A DNA stretch of 64,000 nt from Reichenbachiella versicolor (GTDB taxonomy: Bacteria > Bacteroidota > Bacteroidia > Cytophagales > Cyclobacteriaceae). Positions 41,054 to 50,575 of the stretch are shown in pieces. The stretch is taken from positions 124,001 to 188,000 of the forward strand of contig NZ_QFZQ01000009.1 in the NCBI RefSeq assembly GCF_003171675.1, written 5' to 3'. Both the position numbers and the translations under genes were made by a program. The first letter of the stretch is position 1. Every line of letters begins with the position of its first letter. The notes beneath the pieces were generated by a model, which did not search any database, was not told the origin of the DNA, and worked only from the letters and a program-made list of their open reading frames with translations.

Positions 41054-42367
41054 ATGTATTGTTCCAATCAAATAATAAAAAATTACTTTATAATTTTTAT
41101 ATCTATTGTTATTCTATTCACTTCATGTGGAGGAAAAGAAGAAGTGCTCGACCAAGATGAAGATGGCATAGAAGACACAATTGATAATTGTCCTTCGACA
41201 CCCAATCCAGACCAATTGGATGAGAATAGTGACGGGATAGGGGATGTATGTGAAATAGATACCGATTTAGATGGCATCTATGATTATGCCGATAATTGTC
41301 CAGAGATTGCTAACGAAGATCAAGCAGACTTTGATAGTGATGGTATTGGTGACACTTGTGACCCTACTACAGTAGCTGAAGATAGAGAGTACATGATAGC
41401 TGCCATGGATGCTACTTATCAAACCATCCGAAACCTCAAAAAAGGAGACGGTATGGAAATGATAATGGATGAAATGCTGAGTTTAAGAGCAGGAGAGTTT
41501 CCCGAGACCCTTTGGATTGATGCACTTACTGAAAATTTGGAAGCGAATTTATTAGAAGTACAAGGCGGGGATGAAATCTCTAGACTTGATCTAGTTAAGT
41601 TCGGGGGTACATATACATTCAATAAAGAAGACAGTATGTGGACTAGAAAATTAGTTTCTACTTCAATGATTGAATTTCAATTTCCGTCAAGTCAATATGA
41701 GCCTAATCTCAACGCAGTATTGACTATTAGTAATTATGTTGATCAAAAAATTACAGCTAATCAAGATGATTACTATTTGCCTATTACTGGTAATGTTTCG
41801 TTTTCAAATGACGGTATCAAAATGGTCGAAATTGGCTTGGTGTCTGCTTCGTACGCGATAGTGGATACTAATGCTTCTGATTCTATCACTGTAACTAACT
41901 TAGAAGCCGATATCTATCTTAATCCAGTTACAGTGAAGCTTGTCATGTCAAAAGAGGGAATGAACTATGAGGCAAGTTTAGCTTTGATAGAAGGTGGGCA
42001 GGAATCTGTTAAAATCACAGTGAATGCTGAGTTGAATCAATCCACTTTCGAAAATTTGACGCAAGATGATATCAAGAGTTTGACTTTCGAGTTGAAAATG
42101 CACTATATGAAAATTGTATCTGCCTCTGATTTATCCAGTTTGTTCAAGTTGGAAGATCCAACGGATCAAGAAATTGCAGATGCTATGGATGTTGATATAT
42201 TAATAAATAATGTAGCAATTGCTGATATTGGATACGATTCAAGTCAAGAACAGATTACATTGGTTTATAAAGATGACTCCTCTGAAGATGCTCAATCGTT
42301 TGTAGAAGATTTTGTTCTGGACGTAGTGACGATGATTGAAGAGTATACGGGAGAAATTCTAGATTAA
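41054..42367 (+). CDS. lipoprotein with thrombospondin type-3 repeats
   Basis: A protein of 437 residues. SpII signal (SIVILFTSCGGKEE, lipidated Cys at about 26). Residues 32-100 hold calcium-binding TSP3 repeats: DQDEDGIEDTIDNCPSTPNP, DENSDGIGDVCEIDTDLDGI and DFDSDGIGDTCDPTT. The following ~330 residues are an unrecognised, beta-rich, acidic domain. TSP3 repeats usually act as rigid, Ca-dependent spacers on cell-surface proteins. The downstream hairpin at 42397 probably ends its transcript. Confidence 0.82.
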   Translation: MYCSNQIIKNYFIIFISIVILFTSCGGKEEVLDQDEDGIEDTIDNCPSTPNPDQLDENSDGIGDVCEIDTDLDGIYDYADNCPEIANEDQADFDSDGIGDTCDPTTVAEDREYMIAAMDATYQTIRNLKKGDGMEMIMDEMLSLRAGEFPETLWIDALTENLEANLLEVQGGDEISRLDLVKFGGTYTFNKEDSMWTRKLVSTSMIEFQFPSSQYEPNLNAVLTISNYVDQKITANQDDYYLPITGNVSFSNDGIKMVEIGLVSASYAIVDTNASDSITVTNLEADIYLNPVTVKLVMSKEGMNYEASLALIEGGQESVKITVNAELNQSTFENLTQDDIKSLTFELKMHYMKIVSASDLSSLFKLEDPTDQEIADAMDVDILINNVAIADIGYDSSQEQITLVYKDDSSEDAQSFVEDFVLDVVTMIEEYTGEILD

Positions 42368-42396
42368 CATTGGTTCGTTGTGTACTTAAAAATAAC

Positions 42397-42422
42397 AGGC
42401 CTAAAACATCAGTTTTAAGCCT
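42397..42422 (+). terminator. hairpin after the TSP3 lipoprotein
   Basis: Stem AGGCCTAAAAC / GTTTTAAGCCT with one C-A mismatch and loop ATCA, 30 nt after the stop. No T-run follows. Confidence 0.5.
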
Positions 42423-43192
42423 ACTATTTATCAATTGAGATTCATTAGATACTGAGCAACTGATGATCTAATTTACCTTGTGTTTACATATAAAATTAAA
42501 AATAAAGTTGTTCACTAAGATGGAAAAGATTGTTTTTTATGGTTAGTTCAAATTTTAGTTGAAATAAAACATAATAGAAGAAAGTAATACTTACTTACAA
42601 ATAGTAAAAATGGTGTTATAGGTCTTAGCCGCTCAAGTATTAGTATCATAAAATTTTTTTACCAAAAATTTGACTTTGATAAGTCAATTAAACGGTCAAT
42701 GGTTTAATCTAAATTAACCCAGACAAGCCATATTGGGAGTAGAAAACTAGGTTATTTTGTATAGTTAAGAGCAAGTCAATTTTTTTTGTGAAAAACTCAC
42801 GATTAAGAGAGGTATATAATTTTAAAATTGGTATATCTTAAGAACACTACCATTATTTATCTAGTTTGAAATCACAGAATCTAAAACTATCTTTCAAAAA
42901 CTGGTCACAGTTCTGTTTTGTGTCGAAGATGAAAACTATAATACGCTATGTAAAACAGTCAAATCAATAGTTTATATCAACTAGCTTTTAATTTTTCTAT
43001 TCTTAGATTGAAATTTTGAAAAAATCAGTTCATACCGTTGTAAAGAATAGAAGGTGGTACTAGATTCGTGCCACTCAATTAAAAGACGTGTTGAGACATT
43101 TAATTATATCCTTAGTACTGTATTTCTTGTAAATGTTATTGGACAAGCAAAGTCCAAGACTTAACTGATAACAAATAAACAAAAATAAACTA
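42423..43192. other. AT-rich gene-free stretch
   Basis: About 770 nt with no convincing coding region in either strand and no recognised RNA. A short separated repeat GTGGTAC...GTGCCAC occurs at about 43054-43075. The final 150 nt must contain the promoter of the crystallin-like gene, but no good TTG-N19-TAnnTTTG is visible. Its length suggests either a decayed gene or a long regulated leader. Confidence 0.45.
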
Positions 43193-43990
43193 ATGACACA
43201 TTTTAAAAACAAACTAGTATTGTGTTTGTTGCTATTCGCAACAATTTTTTTTCAGTCTTGTAATGATGAATCTAAAGAAGAGTCGATAGAATTTTCTCCA
43301 AACGAAATCAATACTACACCTCACGTTTACAAGGGGAAAACTTATGAACTTAGTAGTTACACGGATAAAAAAGGAATTGAAAAGTTTATAGAAAATGAAC
43401 AGTATTTTTTGTTCGAAAACATCCTAAAAGACGAAAAAATAGTACATGTGGATTATTACAGGTCAAACGGTCTGAATATCTATTATTTTGATTCACAGGT
43501 TGAGTTAGAGAACTATTTTAGAGATTTAAACAAAAATGCAATTATTCGTTTTAATGAGAGTTCAAAAAGGAATCGTGAGATTGTAGATCATACTATATAC
43601 TTTACCTTCTATGATGGCCCGAATTATTCACGTAAATTTTTTTCACATGAACTAGGATTGGCTCAAATATTTGAAGAAGGTGTTGAAGAAGGTTTTAATT
43701 TTTCAGGGAGATTTTCACGTGCAAATGATAAAGTAAGTTCTGTTTCTTTTTATAACGCCTCACATCTATTGAATGTGCGTATTACAATGTATAAAGATCA
43801 TAACTTTTCCGGATACAGAAGATTTATATACTTGGATCCAGAGTCTTGGTATAAGAGTTCCTTGTCTATCGATTATTATTCTCATGATTCTAATGGACGT
43901 CCTTGGCCTTCTGGAACTGTAAAAGGTGACTGGAATAGAATGGATAATACATTAAGTAGTATGAGGTTTAAAGCCGATTTTGAATACTAA
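43193..43990 (+). CDS. lipoprotein with calcium-type beta/gamma-crystallin domain
   Basis: A protein of 265 residues. SpII signal (LLLFATIFFQSCNDESK, Cys at about 23). The C-terminal ~130 residues form two Greek-key motifs, YFTFYDGPNYSRKFFSHELG and ITMYKDHNFSGYRRFIYLDP. Each ends with the calcium clamp N/D-N/D-x-x-S-S: ANDKVSSVSF and MDNTLSSMRF. Such domains bind Ca2+ in cell-surface and secreted proteins. The N-terminal half (about 30-135) is unrecognised. It is a single-gene unit with a strong terminator and a long gene-free region upstream. Confidence 0.8.
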   Translation: MTHFKNKLVLCLLLFATIFFQSCNDESKEESIEFSPNEINTTPHVYKGKTYELSSYTDKKGIEKFIENEQYFLFENILKDEKIVHVDYYRSNGLNIYYFDSQVELENYFRDLNKNAIIRFNESSKRNREIVDHTIYFTFYDGPNYSRKFFSHELGLAQIFEEGVEEGFNFSGRFSRANDKVSSVSFYNASHLLNVRITMYKDHNFSGYRRFIYLDPESWYKSSLSIDYYSHDSNGRPWPSGTVKGDWNRMDNTLSSMRFKADFEY

Positions 43991-44013
43991 TTGACTGCTA
44001 TTAATTTTATAAT

Positions 44014-44051
44014 AAAAAAGGCTGCTACTGTATGGTGAAGCAGCCTTTTTT
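44014..44051. terminator. bidirectional intrinsic terminator
   Basis: AAAAAAGGCTGCT / AGCAGCCTTTTTT, a 13-bp stem with A- and T-runs on both sides, between two convergent genes (crystallin-like on plus, M42 peptidase on minus). Confidence 0.93.
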
Positions 44052-44069
44052 GGATCAACTAAAGTTTGA

Positions 44070-45116
44070 CTATTTCCAACTCCAATCGTATTCTCCGATC
44101 TTTTCAAGAGCGGCTACTAATAAGTCAGTGGATCCGTTGATGTCGTCTTTGTCTGCCATTTCTATTACTTGATGTAGATGACGAGTTGGGATGCTGATTG
44201 CACCTGAAATGGAACCATTTTTACCTTTTCTTTGAAGTCCCGCTGTGTCAGTTCCACCGGCTACCAATATTTCATTTTGCCATGGGATTTTGGCTTCGTT
44301 TGCAGTTTTTCTAAGGAACCTGACCATACGTTGGTCACAAATTGTCATAGCATCTAGTATCTTAATTGCTGTTCCTTTACCTAGTTCTGTAACATATTCA
44401 TGAGGCTGAGCACCAGGAAGGTCATAAGCTATAGTAGTATCAAGAGCGATTCCAAAATCAGGATTGATAGAGTGTGCCGCTACTTCTGCACCACGGAGAC
44501 CTACTTCCTCTTGAACAGAGAATACGGCATATACATCATGAGCAGGCGACTTTATTTTTTTCAATGCTTCAACAAGAATAAATACTGAAACCCTATTGTC
44601 GATTGATTTACAATTAACACAGTTGCCCATTTCAATTAATTCCCGTTCTCTGGTAATAGGGTCTCCTATAGATACAAGTTTTTCAACATCCTCTTTTGAC
44701 ATGCCTAGATCTATAAAGTAATCTTCTTTTTTGGCTACTTTATTTCGTTCTTCTGGGCTCATGATGTGTATAGGTTTACTACTCATTACCCCCATTACAT
44801 CTTCTTTTCCGTGAATTATTACACGTTGGGCAGTGAACGTCTTAGGGTCAAAACCTCCTAATGTTTGGAAACGAATGAAACCTTTATCGTCAATGTGACT
44901 TACGATGAATCCAATTTCATCCATATGGGCAGCAACCATCACCTTCTTGTCTGTTTTGCCTTTCTTGACGGCAATAACATTTCCCATATTATCGACCGAA
45001 TACGAGTCTACATGGTCTTTAATTTCTTCTATGACAAGGTTTCGGATTGCGTTTTCAAATCCCGGAGCACCTGGTGCTTCACAGATTTTTTTTAGTAACT
45101 CAGTATTAAAAGACAT
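44070..45116 (-). CDS. M42-family metallo-aminopeptidase
   Basis: Start at 45116 (MSFNTELLKKICEAPGAPGF), since the frame upstream runs into the tRNA region. A product of 348 residues with binuclear-metal motifs: VMVAAHMDEIGFIVSHIDDK, KSIDNRVSVFILVEALKK, FSVQEEVGLRGAEVAAHSI (catalytic E-E), FGIALDTTIAYD and SIPTRHLHQVIEM. The family forms large dodecameric aminopeptidases or endoglucanase-like paralogues that finish cytosolic peptide breakdown. It lies directly after tRNA-Leu and may share its promoter. Confidence 0.92.
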   Translation of the reverse strand: MSFNTELLKKICEAPGAPGFENAIRNLVIEEIKDHVDSYSVDNMGNVIAVKKGKTDKKVMVAAHMDEIGFIVSHIDDKGFIRFQTLGGFDPKTFTAQRVIIHGKEDVMGVMSSKPIHIMSPEERNKVAKKEDYFIDLGMSKEDVEKLVSIGDPITRERELIEMGNCVNCKSIDNRVSVFILVEALKKIKSPAHDVYAVFSVQEEVGLRGAEVAAHSINPDFGIALDTTIAYDLPGAQPHEYVTELGKGTAIKILDAMTICDQRMVRFLRKTANEAKIPWQNEILVAGGTDTAGLQRKGKNGSISGAISIPTRHLHQVIEMADKDDINGSTDLLVAALEKIGEYDWSWK

Positions 45117-45143
45117 CTTGGAAAAATTGAGAGGAAAAAGAAG

Positions 45144-45227
45144 TGCGCACGAGAAGATTCGAACTTCCACGGGATTGCTCCCACCACCCCCTCAAGATGG
45201 CGTGTCTACCAATTCCACCACGTGCGC
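45144..45227 (-). tRNA. tRNA-Leu(GAG)
   Basis: An 84-nt cloverleaf on the minus strand. The acceptor stem GCGCACG pairs with CGTGCGC, discriminator A. The D-arm is TGGTGGAATTGGTAGACACG, the anticodon stem CCATC/GGTGG with loop TTGAGGG (anticodon GAG), a long variable arm GGGAGCAATCCC, and T-arm GAAGTTCGAATCTTC. The long variable arm is the class II feature of tRNA-Leu. CCA is not encoded. Confidence 0.96.
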
Positions 45228-45243
45228 ATCAGTTAAAGGACTG

Positions 45244-45251
45244 CAAAAATA
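45244..45251 (-). promoter_or_regulatory. -7 box of tRNA-Leu
   Basis: Minus strand TATTTTTG (perfect TAnnTTTG), 16 nt before the tRNA 5' end; TAG sits where TTG is expected after a 19-nt spacer. Confidence 0.55.
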
Positions 45252-45459
45252 GAATTTATTGTTAGAAATGCTAGGTGTTTTTTACTTGATACATTTTTAA
45301 GATAATTCTATTACTTATCTTCAAGCAGATATTTGTAATCAAATAAGTCCGTTTCATACTAACGGTAAATTTTCGATAGACTTCTCAATGTGTTGAACTA
45401 GAGTTTTTTCGGTCCTACTAGACTAAAGCTTAGGTATCGAATCAAAACGTTTTGATGAC

Positions 45460-46443
45460 TTATATTACCCTCCAAATAGTATTTGTGAATTGCTTTTTTC
45501 GGTCGAATAAATAGTCAATAATTTCAAACCCTGTATTCTTTCCAAGAGTTTCAATGTCTTTCAAACTATATTTTTTCGAAATTTCAGTGTGAATAGGCTC
45601 CCACTGATCGAAATGAAATGTATTTCCATTTATTGTCACAGTTTGATTCTCTTTACTTAATAATGAACTTTTACAATCTCCTGTAATAGGGTCATAAGAA
45701 GCATTGTGAATAAATTTGCTTCGCTCAAAATCTCCATCAAGTTCATGATTAATTCTATCTAATAAGTTTAGATTGAATTCTGCGGTTACTCCTTTTTTGT
45801 CCGAATAAGCCGCTAAAATTGACTCTGGTTTTTTCTTCAAGTCAATACCTAATAAGATTAAGTCTCCTGTGTTTAAATCCTGACTAATCTTAGAAAGAAA
45901 TGTTTTTGCTTGTTCGTTAGTGAAGTTTCCAATATTTGAGCCAAGGAATAGTAGAATGTTTCTCCTGTCTGATTGATGAGAGAGCTTATCTAATACTTCA
46001 AAGTAATCTCCCTGAAGTGTATTGATATTTAGTTCTGGAATTTCCTGATTAAGACTAGAAGCCAAACCGTTTAATGCATTTTGAGAAATATCAATTGGTA
46101 GATAACTGAAGTCAGCCTCTTTTTGTAGAAAATACTTCAATAACACTTTTGTTTTGAGACCATCGCCAGCACCAAATTCAATTAGGTTGAACGGTTGATC
46201 ATTAGGAGAAAAAGTATCAAGAATTTTATCTGCTTGGAGATTGAAAATTTCGAATTCTGCTCTCGTCAAATAGTATTCGTCAAGTTCCATGATTTGTTGG
46301 AAGATTTGATCGCCTTTTTTGTCATAGAAATATTTAGAAGAAAGAGACTTAGGATACTGATTTAGACCAGAAATTACGTCTTTGTAAAAGTCAGATGAGA
46401 TATCAATCTTGGGTTTTTCAATAGTATCAAACATGTTTAGCAA
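45460..46443 (-). CDS. egtD: L-histidine N-alpha-methyltransferase EgtD
   Basis: A protein of 327 residues (start at 46443 or the ATG at 46434, both overlapping egtB). Family features: SLSSKYFYDKKGDQIFQQIM, DEYYLTRAEFEIF, SAM-binding LIEFGAGDGLKTKVLLKYF, LLFLGSNIGNFTNEQA and LILLGIDLKKKPE. It trimethylates histidine to hercynine, the first step to ergothioneine. The 17-nt overlap with egtB upstream makes the pair an operon. Confidence 0.93.
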   Translation of the reverse strand: MLNMFDTIEKPKIDISSDFYKDVISGLNQYPKSLSSKYFYDKKGDQIFQQIMELDEYYLTRAEFEIFNLQADKILDTFSPNDQPFNLIEFGAGDGLKTKVLLKYFLQKEADFSYLPIDISQNALNGLASSLNQEIPELNINTLQGDYFEVLDKLSHQSDRRNILLFLGSNIGNFTNEQAKTFLSKISQDLNTGDLILLGIDLKKKPESILAAYSDKKGVTAEFNLNLLDRINHELDGDFERSKFIHNASYDPITGDCKSSLLSKENQTVTINGNTFHFDQWEPIHTEISKKYSLKDIETLGKNTGFEIIDYLFDRKKQFTNTIWRVI

Positions 46444-47674
46444 GGCGAATTCCAGTGAACTGCCAGTTTAGATGTGGGTGAAAAAAATTTCTATAGGTTG
46501 GACGTATATGGTTACGAGGGGTTGCGTAAGAACCACCCTTGAGAACCATTTGGTTAGTCATAAATTTTCCATTGTATTCTCCTAGCGCACCTTCAGGAGC
46601 TTCGTAGTACGGATATGCAGTGTAGGCTGAACTAGTCCATTCCCACAAGTCTCCATAAAACTGATAATTTCCTTCAGTAGGCTGAATTGGTTCAAAAGTA
46701 TCCATGTCAGATAGATTGGCTGATACTGGAATGCTAGGCTGATGAATACCACAGGCAACTTCCCATTCAAATTCCGTAGGAAGCCTCATTCCTTTCCATT
46801 TCGCAAATGCGGCTGCTTCAAACTGGCTTACATGAGCTACAGGAGTATCTAGGTTCACTTTTTTTAAACCATGCATGGTGTAGTTATACCAAACACCGTC
46901 CATATTGTGCCAGTGAAATGGAGCCTTTTTGTCATTAGTTTTGACCCATTCCCATGCTTCAGAGTACCAATGTCTGAAATCCTGATAGCCTCCATCTTGA
47001 ATGAATTCTAAGAATTCTGCATTAGTGATAAGTCGATCTCCAATTATATAATCATGAAGAAAGACGCTATGATGACCTTTTTCATTATCAAAGCAGAACC
47101 CATCACTATTATGTCCGACTTTATAAATGCCTTCAGATACATCCAGAAATCCTAAAGGGGTTGCTGAGCTAAGGTTTTTGTTATTCGATTCCTCTCGATA
47201 TTTAGGGAATAAAGGGTTATTTCCTAGAATGTACTTTATATCATAGTATAAAAGTTCTTGATGTTGTTGTTCATGTTGAAGTCCAATCTCTATGATGTTG
47301 AGAAGCTCAGTTGAAAGGTTAATGTTCTCGATAAAGTCCTTCATACATTTATCTACATATTTCCTGTAGGAATATATATCCACAACTGAAGGTTTTGAGA
47401 GGTTTCCTCTATTAGTTCTGAGTACTCTATTTCCTACTGTTTCGTAATAGCTGTTGAAGACATAATTATATTCGGGGTGAAACAATTTGTAGTCAGGCAT
47501 GAATGGAACCAACAACATTTGCTCAAAAAACCAAGTAGTGTGACCAAGGTGCCATTTGGGAGGACTAACATCTACAATAGGTTGAACCACATAATCTTCT
47601 GGTTCTAGAGGTTCGCAAATTAATTCTGATTGTAATCTGATTTGGTGATACCTGAACAGTAAATTAGTGATCAC
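46427..47674 (-). CDS. egtB: ergothioneine sulfoxide synthase-like protein EgtB
   Basis: A protein of 415 residues. An N-terminal DinB-like domain supplies iron ligands: HLGHTTWFFEQ (about 42-45) and LQHEQQHQELLYYDIKY (H134, H138; HX3HXE). A C-terminal FGE/sulfatase-modifying domain (about 170-415) carries FCFDNEKGHHSVFLHDY, AKWKGMRLPTEFEWEVACGI and GDLWEWTSSAYTAYPY. It joins hercynine to cysteine or gamma-glutamylcysteine with oxygen. No egtA, egtC or egtE is next to it, so the cysteine route or remote genes are likely. Confidence 0.92.
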   Translation of the reverse strand: MITNLLFRYHQIRLQSELICEPLEPEDYVVQPIVDVSPPKWHLGHTTWFFEQMLLVPFMPDYKLFHPEYNYVFNSYYETVGNRVLRTNRGNLSKPSVVDIYSYRKYVDKCMKDFIENINLSTELLNIIEIGLQHEQQHQELLYYDIKYILGNNPLFPKYREESNNKNLSSATPLGFLDVSEGIYKVGHNSDGFCFDNEKGHHSVFLHDYIIGDRLITNAEFLEFIQDGGYQDFRHWYSEAWEWVKTNDKKAPFHWHNMDGVWYNYTMHGLKKVNLDTPVAHVSQFEAAAFAKWKGMRLPTEFEWEVACGIHQPSIPVSANLSDMDTFEPIQPTEGNYQFYGDLWEWTSSAYTAYPYYEAPEGALGEYNGKFMTNQMVLKGGSYATPRNHIRPTYRNFFHPHLNWQFTGIRLAKHV

Positions 47675-48044
47675 GGAAGTTTGAAAAGTGTTAATAATTG
47701 AATTTTTAATCGGTCTAAGGTTTAGTTTTAGCTCATAAGTTACACTTTTAGACTGGAAAAAGTTCGCAAGGGTTGTCTTTTATGATGCGAAGATTAGGTC
47801 TGGAACTATGAAAATCTTCTTCATTAAAGTCTATTTTTAGTAAAAAGCAGTCAAATATGAGGGTTATTATATAGTGCAGTTAATTATGTATATTAAGACA
47901 GTATTAACTAAATATGTTCTTTGATCTGATACAGCTGAGAGTTTCCATTTTTCTAGTTTAAATATTTGACTTCGTCATCTTCAGTAATCACTCAAAATCC
48001 CTTATCTTTTATAATCAATACTCGGGTAGAGTAAAGTAGCAGCT
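47675..48044. other. intergenic stretch between divergent egtB and kinase genes
   Basis: About 370 AT-rich nt, no gene, no RNA recognised. AATATTTG at about 47963 is a 7/8 match to the -7 box for the kinase gene without a correctly spaced TTG. Confidence 0.4.
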
Positions 48045-49352
48045 ATGGAATATTATATGAAAACATTGTTGTTTGATCCAACAATTATTTGTCAAGCCAT
48101 TTCAAATCAGCTTTCATTTTTATTATTCAACAAGACTGCCGATTTGAATAATCATTGGATTTCCTATCTCGATTGGATTCTATTAGCAACGCTGATTATG
48201 GTTATTATCGTAGCTGCTCGTTTACTCAATAAAAAAACATCTACCAGAAGATTTATCCAAAATAAAATAATAGAAGAGGCGACGGCTGAAGTCAATAGAC
48301 AGAAGGCCGAAATCCTAAGTCAATCAGAAGAACTTCATCAAGCGTATGAAAAAATTAAAATTAAGAACGATGCAATTGAGGAAGCTTTTTCACATCTCAG
48401 TGAATCATTTTCTAAGCAAAGAGACCTAAATAAGTTTAAGGAGATGACCACTGCTATGATCGTACATGATTTTAAGAATGCATTGAATACGGTGATCAGT
48501 TTTTCAGAGGGACAGCCATCTCCATTAGAAATAAGGAGTATAAATCAATCAGGGAAGAATATGCTCAATATGGTATTGAACATACTTGATGTACAAAAAT
48601 TTGAAAATACGGATGTTGCCATCTCTCAAAGTGAGCATTTTTTAGATGAGATGATTAAGAGTGTAATAGAGCAGACAGACTTTATGATCGAGCAGGATAA
48701 TATTACAGTCCATTATTCATCTGCTAAGAAGTACTTATGCAATGTAGATCTAGAGCTAATGTCTAGAGTATTTTGTAATATTTTGATTAATGCACTTAAA
48801 TACTCTCCTACAAATGGAAGAATTGAAATAAAATCTAAACGAAACGGTGACTTTGTAGAGGTTTCATTTATTGATCAAGGTCCAGGGATTCCAAAGAGAA
48901 TGCTTCATCGAGTCTTTGAAAAATACACTCAAATTTCACCTAAAAGCTCTAAAGGTATAAAGTCTACTGGATTAGGATTAGCCTTTTGTAAAATGGCAGT
49001 AGAGGCACATGGAGGTAAGGTTTGGGCAGAATCAGAAGAAGGTAAAGGCGCCACATTTATTGTTCAACTTCCTTTAGTACAGAGCTATGAAGCTAAAGAA
49101 GTAAAGGTGGCTAAGGTTTCATATGAGAAAAAAGGGTTTAATGTTATTGATTTACAAGTGATTGAGCCTGTTATTAACGAGATTAAAAATTACCAAGTCT
49201 TCGATTATAGTGAAATAATGAAAGCTATTGAAAGATTAAATGATGACAACCAAGAAGTCAAATACTGGAAGAGTTATGTTGTAAATGCTGTTCAAAACGT
49301 GAATGAGTCTGAGTATGAAAGATTAATTAATGTGTTAAATGTATCTGGATAA
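48045..49352 (+). CDS. membrane sensor histidine kinase
   Basis: A protein of 435 residues. One membrane helix (about 42-60), a coiled-coil (70-130), then a HisKA-like phosphoacceptor (His141 in MIVHDFKNALNTVISF) and a HATPase_c domain with NILINALKYSP (N box), FIDQGPGIPKRM (G1), and GLGLAFCKMAVEAHGGKVWA (G2). About 70 helical C-terminal residues (ERLNDDNQEVKYWKSYVVNA) follow the catalytic domain. There is no extracellular sensor domain of size. It overlaps the receiver-kinase gene by 14 nt, which suggests a phosphorelay pair. Confidence 0.9.
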   Translation: MEYYMKTLLFDPTIICQAISNQLSFLLFNKTADLNNHWISYLDWILLATLIMVIIVAARLLNKKTSTRRFIQNKIIEEATAEVNRQKAEILSQSEELHQAYEKIKIKNDAIEEAFSHLSESFSKQRDLNKFKEMTTAMIVHDFKNALNTVISFSEGQPSPLEIRSINQSGKNMLNMVLNILDVQKFENTDVAISQSEHFLDEMIKSVIEQTDFMIEQDNITVHYSSAKKYLCNVDLELMSRVFCNILINALKYSPTNGRIEIKSKRNGDFVEVSFIDQGPGIPKRMLHRVFEKYTQISPKSSKGIKSTGLGLAFCKMAVEAHGGKVWAESEEGKGATFIVQLPLVQSYEAKEVKVAKVSYEKKGFNVIDLQVIEPVINEIKNYQVFDYSEIMKAIERLNDDNQEVKYWKSYVVNAVQNVNESEYERLINVLNVSG

Positions 49353-50466
49353 TAATACTGTCATATTGATCGCAGATGATCAGCCTGATAATTTGAAGGT
49401 TATTTTGAACGTACTTGAAAAAGAACGACCAAATGCCAAATTCCTTTTAGCGACGAATGGAGAAATGGCTGTAGATATCGCTACCAAAAGACTTCCAGAT
49501 CTAATTATTATGGATTGGGAGATGCCAAAGCTCAGCGGGTTTGACGCACTTAAGGTTATTAAAGAAAAGGAAAAAACTAAAGATATCCCGGTCATAATGG
49601 CAACAGGTCGTGCCTCATCCGAGGATTTAAGAAAAGCGTTAGCAGCTGGAGCTTCAGACTATATTCGAAAACCGATAGAGAGAGTAGAGTTGTCAGCAAG
49701 GGTGAATACCTGTTTGTCAATTAATAGTCTATTGCATCAAGTCAAAGAAAAGAATACTGTACTAGAAGACCTTAATAGGGAAAAAGATGGAGTGTTAAGC
49801 GTCGTAGCACATGATTTGAGGACACCTCTTAGTAATATTTTTAGTTTATCTACTCTTATCGAATTGGATGGTAATCTCAACTCTGAACAACAAGGGTATA
49901 TCATTCAAATGAAAGATGTGGTTCATCGTGGTACGGCATTGATTCAAGATCTATTAGATGTTAATTCCGCCAGAAACGGTGAAGTTAAACTTAAATTGGT
50001 TGATTTACCGATCGAAGAATTTATTAAAGCTTGGAAGATTAGTTTTAAGACTCAACTTCAGCATAAGAGCCAAAGCCTAAAGGTTGTCATTAAGTTGGTG
50101 GATAAAATCATGACTACAGATAAGACTATGCTTGCTAGAGTGCTAGATAATTTAATGACCAATGCTATGAAGTTCTCTGTTGCGGGTGCTAAAATGTATT
50201 TAGATATTACTCAGGAAGAGAAGAATATCCTTTTTGCTTTAAAGGATGAAGGTCCAGGGATAAGTCAAGAAGATCAAAAAAAGATGTTTAAACCTTTCAA
50301 GAGATTAAGTGCTACGCCTACCGCTGGAGAACATACCAATGGACTTGGCTTATCTATTGTTAAAACATTGACAGAAAAACTACAAGGAGATATTCAATTG
50401 GAAAGTGAGCTGGGTGTTGGTACAACGTTCTTTATAAGATTACCTGTAAAGATTGAGAGAGGTTAA
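49339..50466 (+). CDS. response-regulator/histidine kinase hybrid (REC-HisKA-HATPase)
   Basis: A protein of 375 residues. An N-terminal receiver domain with acidic pocket D13-D14, phospho-Asp59 in DLIIMDWEMP, Thr89 in MATGRA and Lys111 in YIRKPIE. HisKA with His158 in VVAHDLRTPLSNIFSLSTL, then HATPase_c with NLMTNAMKFS, ALKDEGPGISQEDQ and GLGLSIVKTLTEKL. Having the receiver first is typical of proteins that accept phosphate from a partner kinase and change their own kinase activity. It has no DNA-binding output, so the final regulator is elsewhere. Confidence 0.9.
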   Translation: MYLDNNTVILIADDQPDNLKVILNVLEKERPNAKFLLATNGEMAVDIATKRLPDLIIMDWEMPKLSGFDALKVIKEKEKTKDIPVIMATGRASSEDLRKALAAGASDYIRKPIERVELSARVNTCLSINSLLHQVKEKNTVLEDLNREKDGVLSVVAHDLRTPLSNIFSLSTLIELDGNLNSEQQGYIIQMKDVVHRGTALIQDLLDVNSARNGEVKLKLVDLPIEEFIKAWKISFKTQLQHKSQSLKVVIKLVDKIMTTDKTMLARVLDNLMTNAMKFSVAGAKMYLDITQEEKNILFALKDEGPGISQEDQKKMFKPFKRLSATPTAGEHTNGLGLSIVKTLTEKLQGDIQLESELGVGTTFFIRLPVKIERG

Positions 50467-50575
50467 ATATGTTTACTTAGGGTTTACTATGGCTAGATCT
50501 TAAAAAATTAAGACTAACTGAAACTATTTTGTGCGGTCTGTAGTAATCTTGAAGTTACAGAGATCAAAACAACAG

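Noticed and set aside
42423-43192. A coding gene in the AT-rich gap
   Set aside because: Only fragments shorter than about 15 codons with no start context; no recognisable protein after reading both strands.
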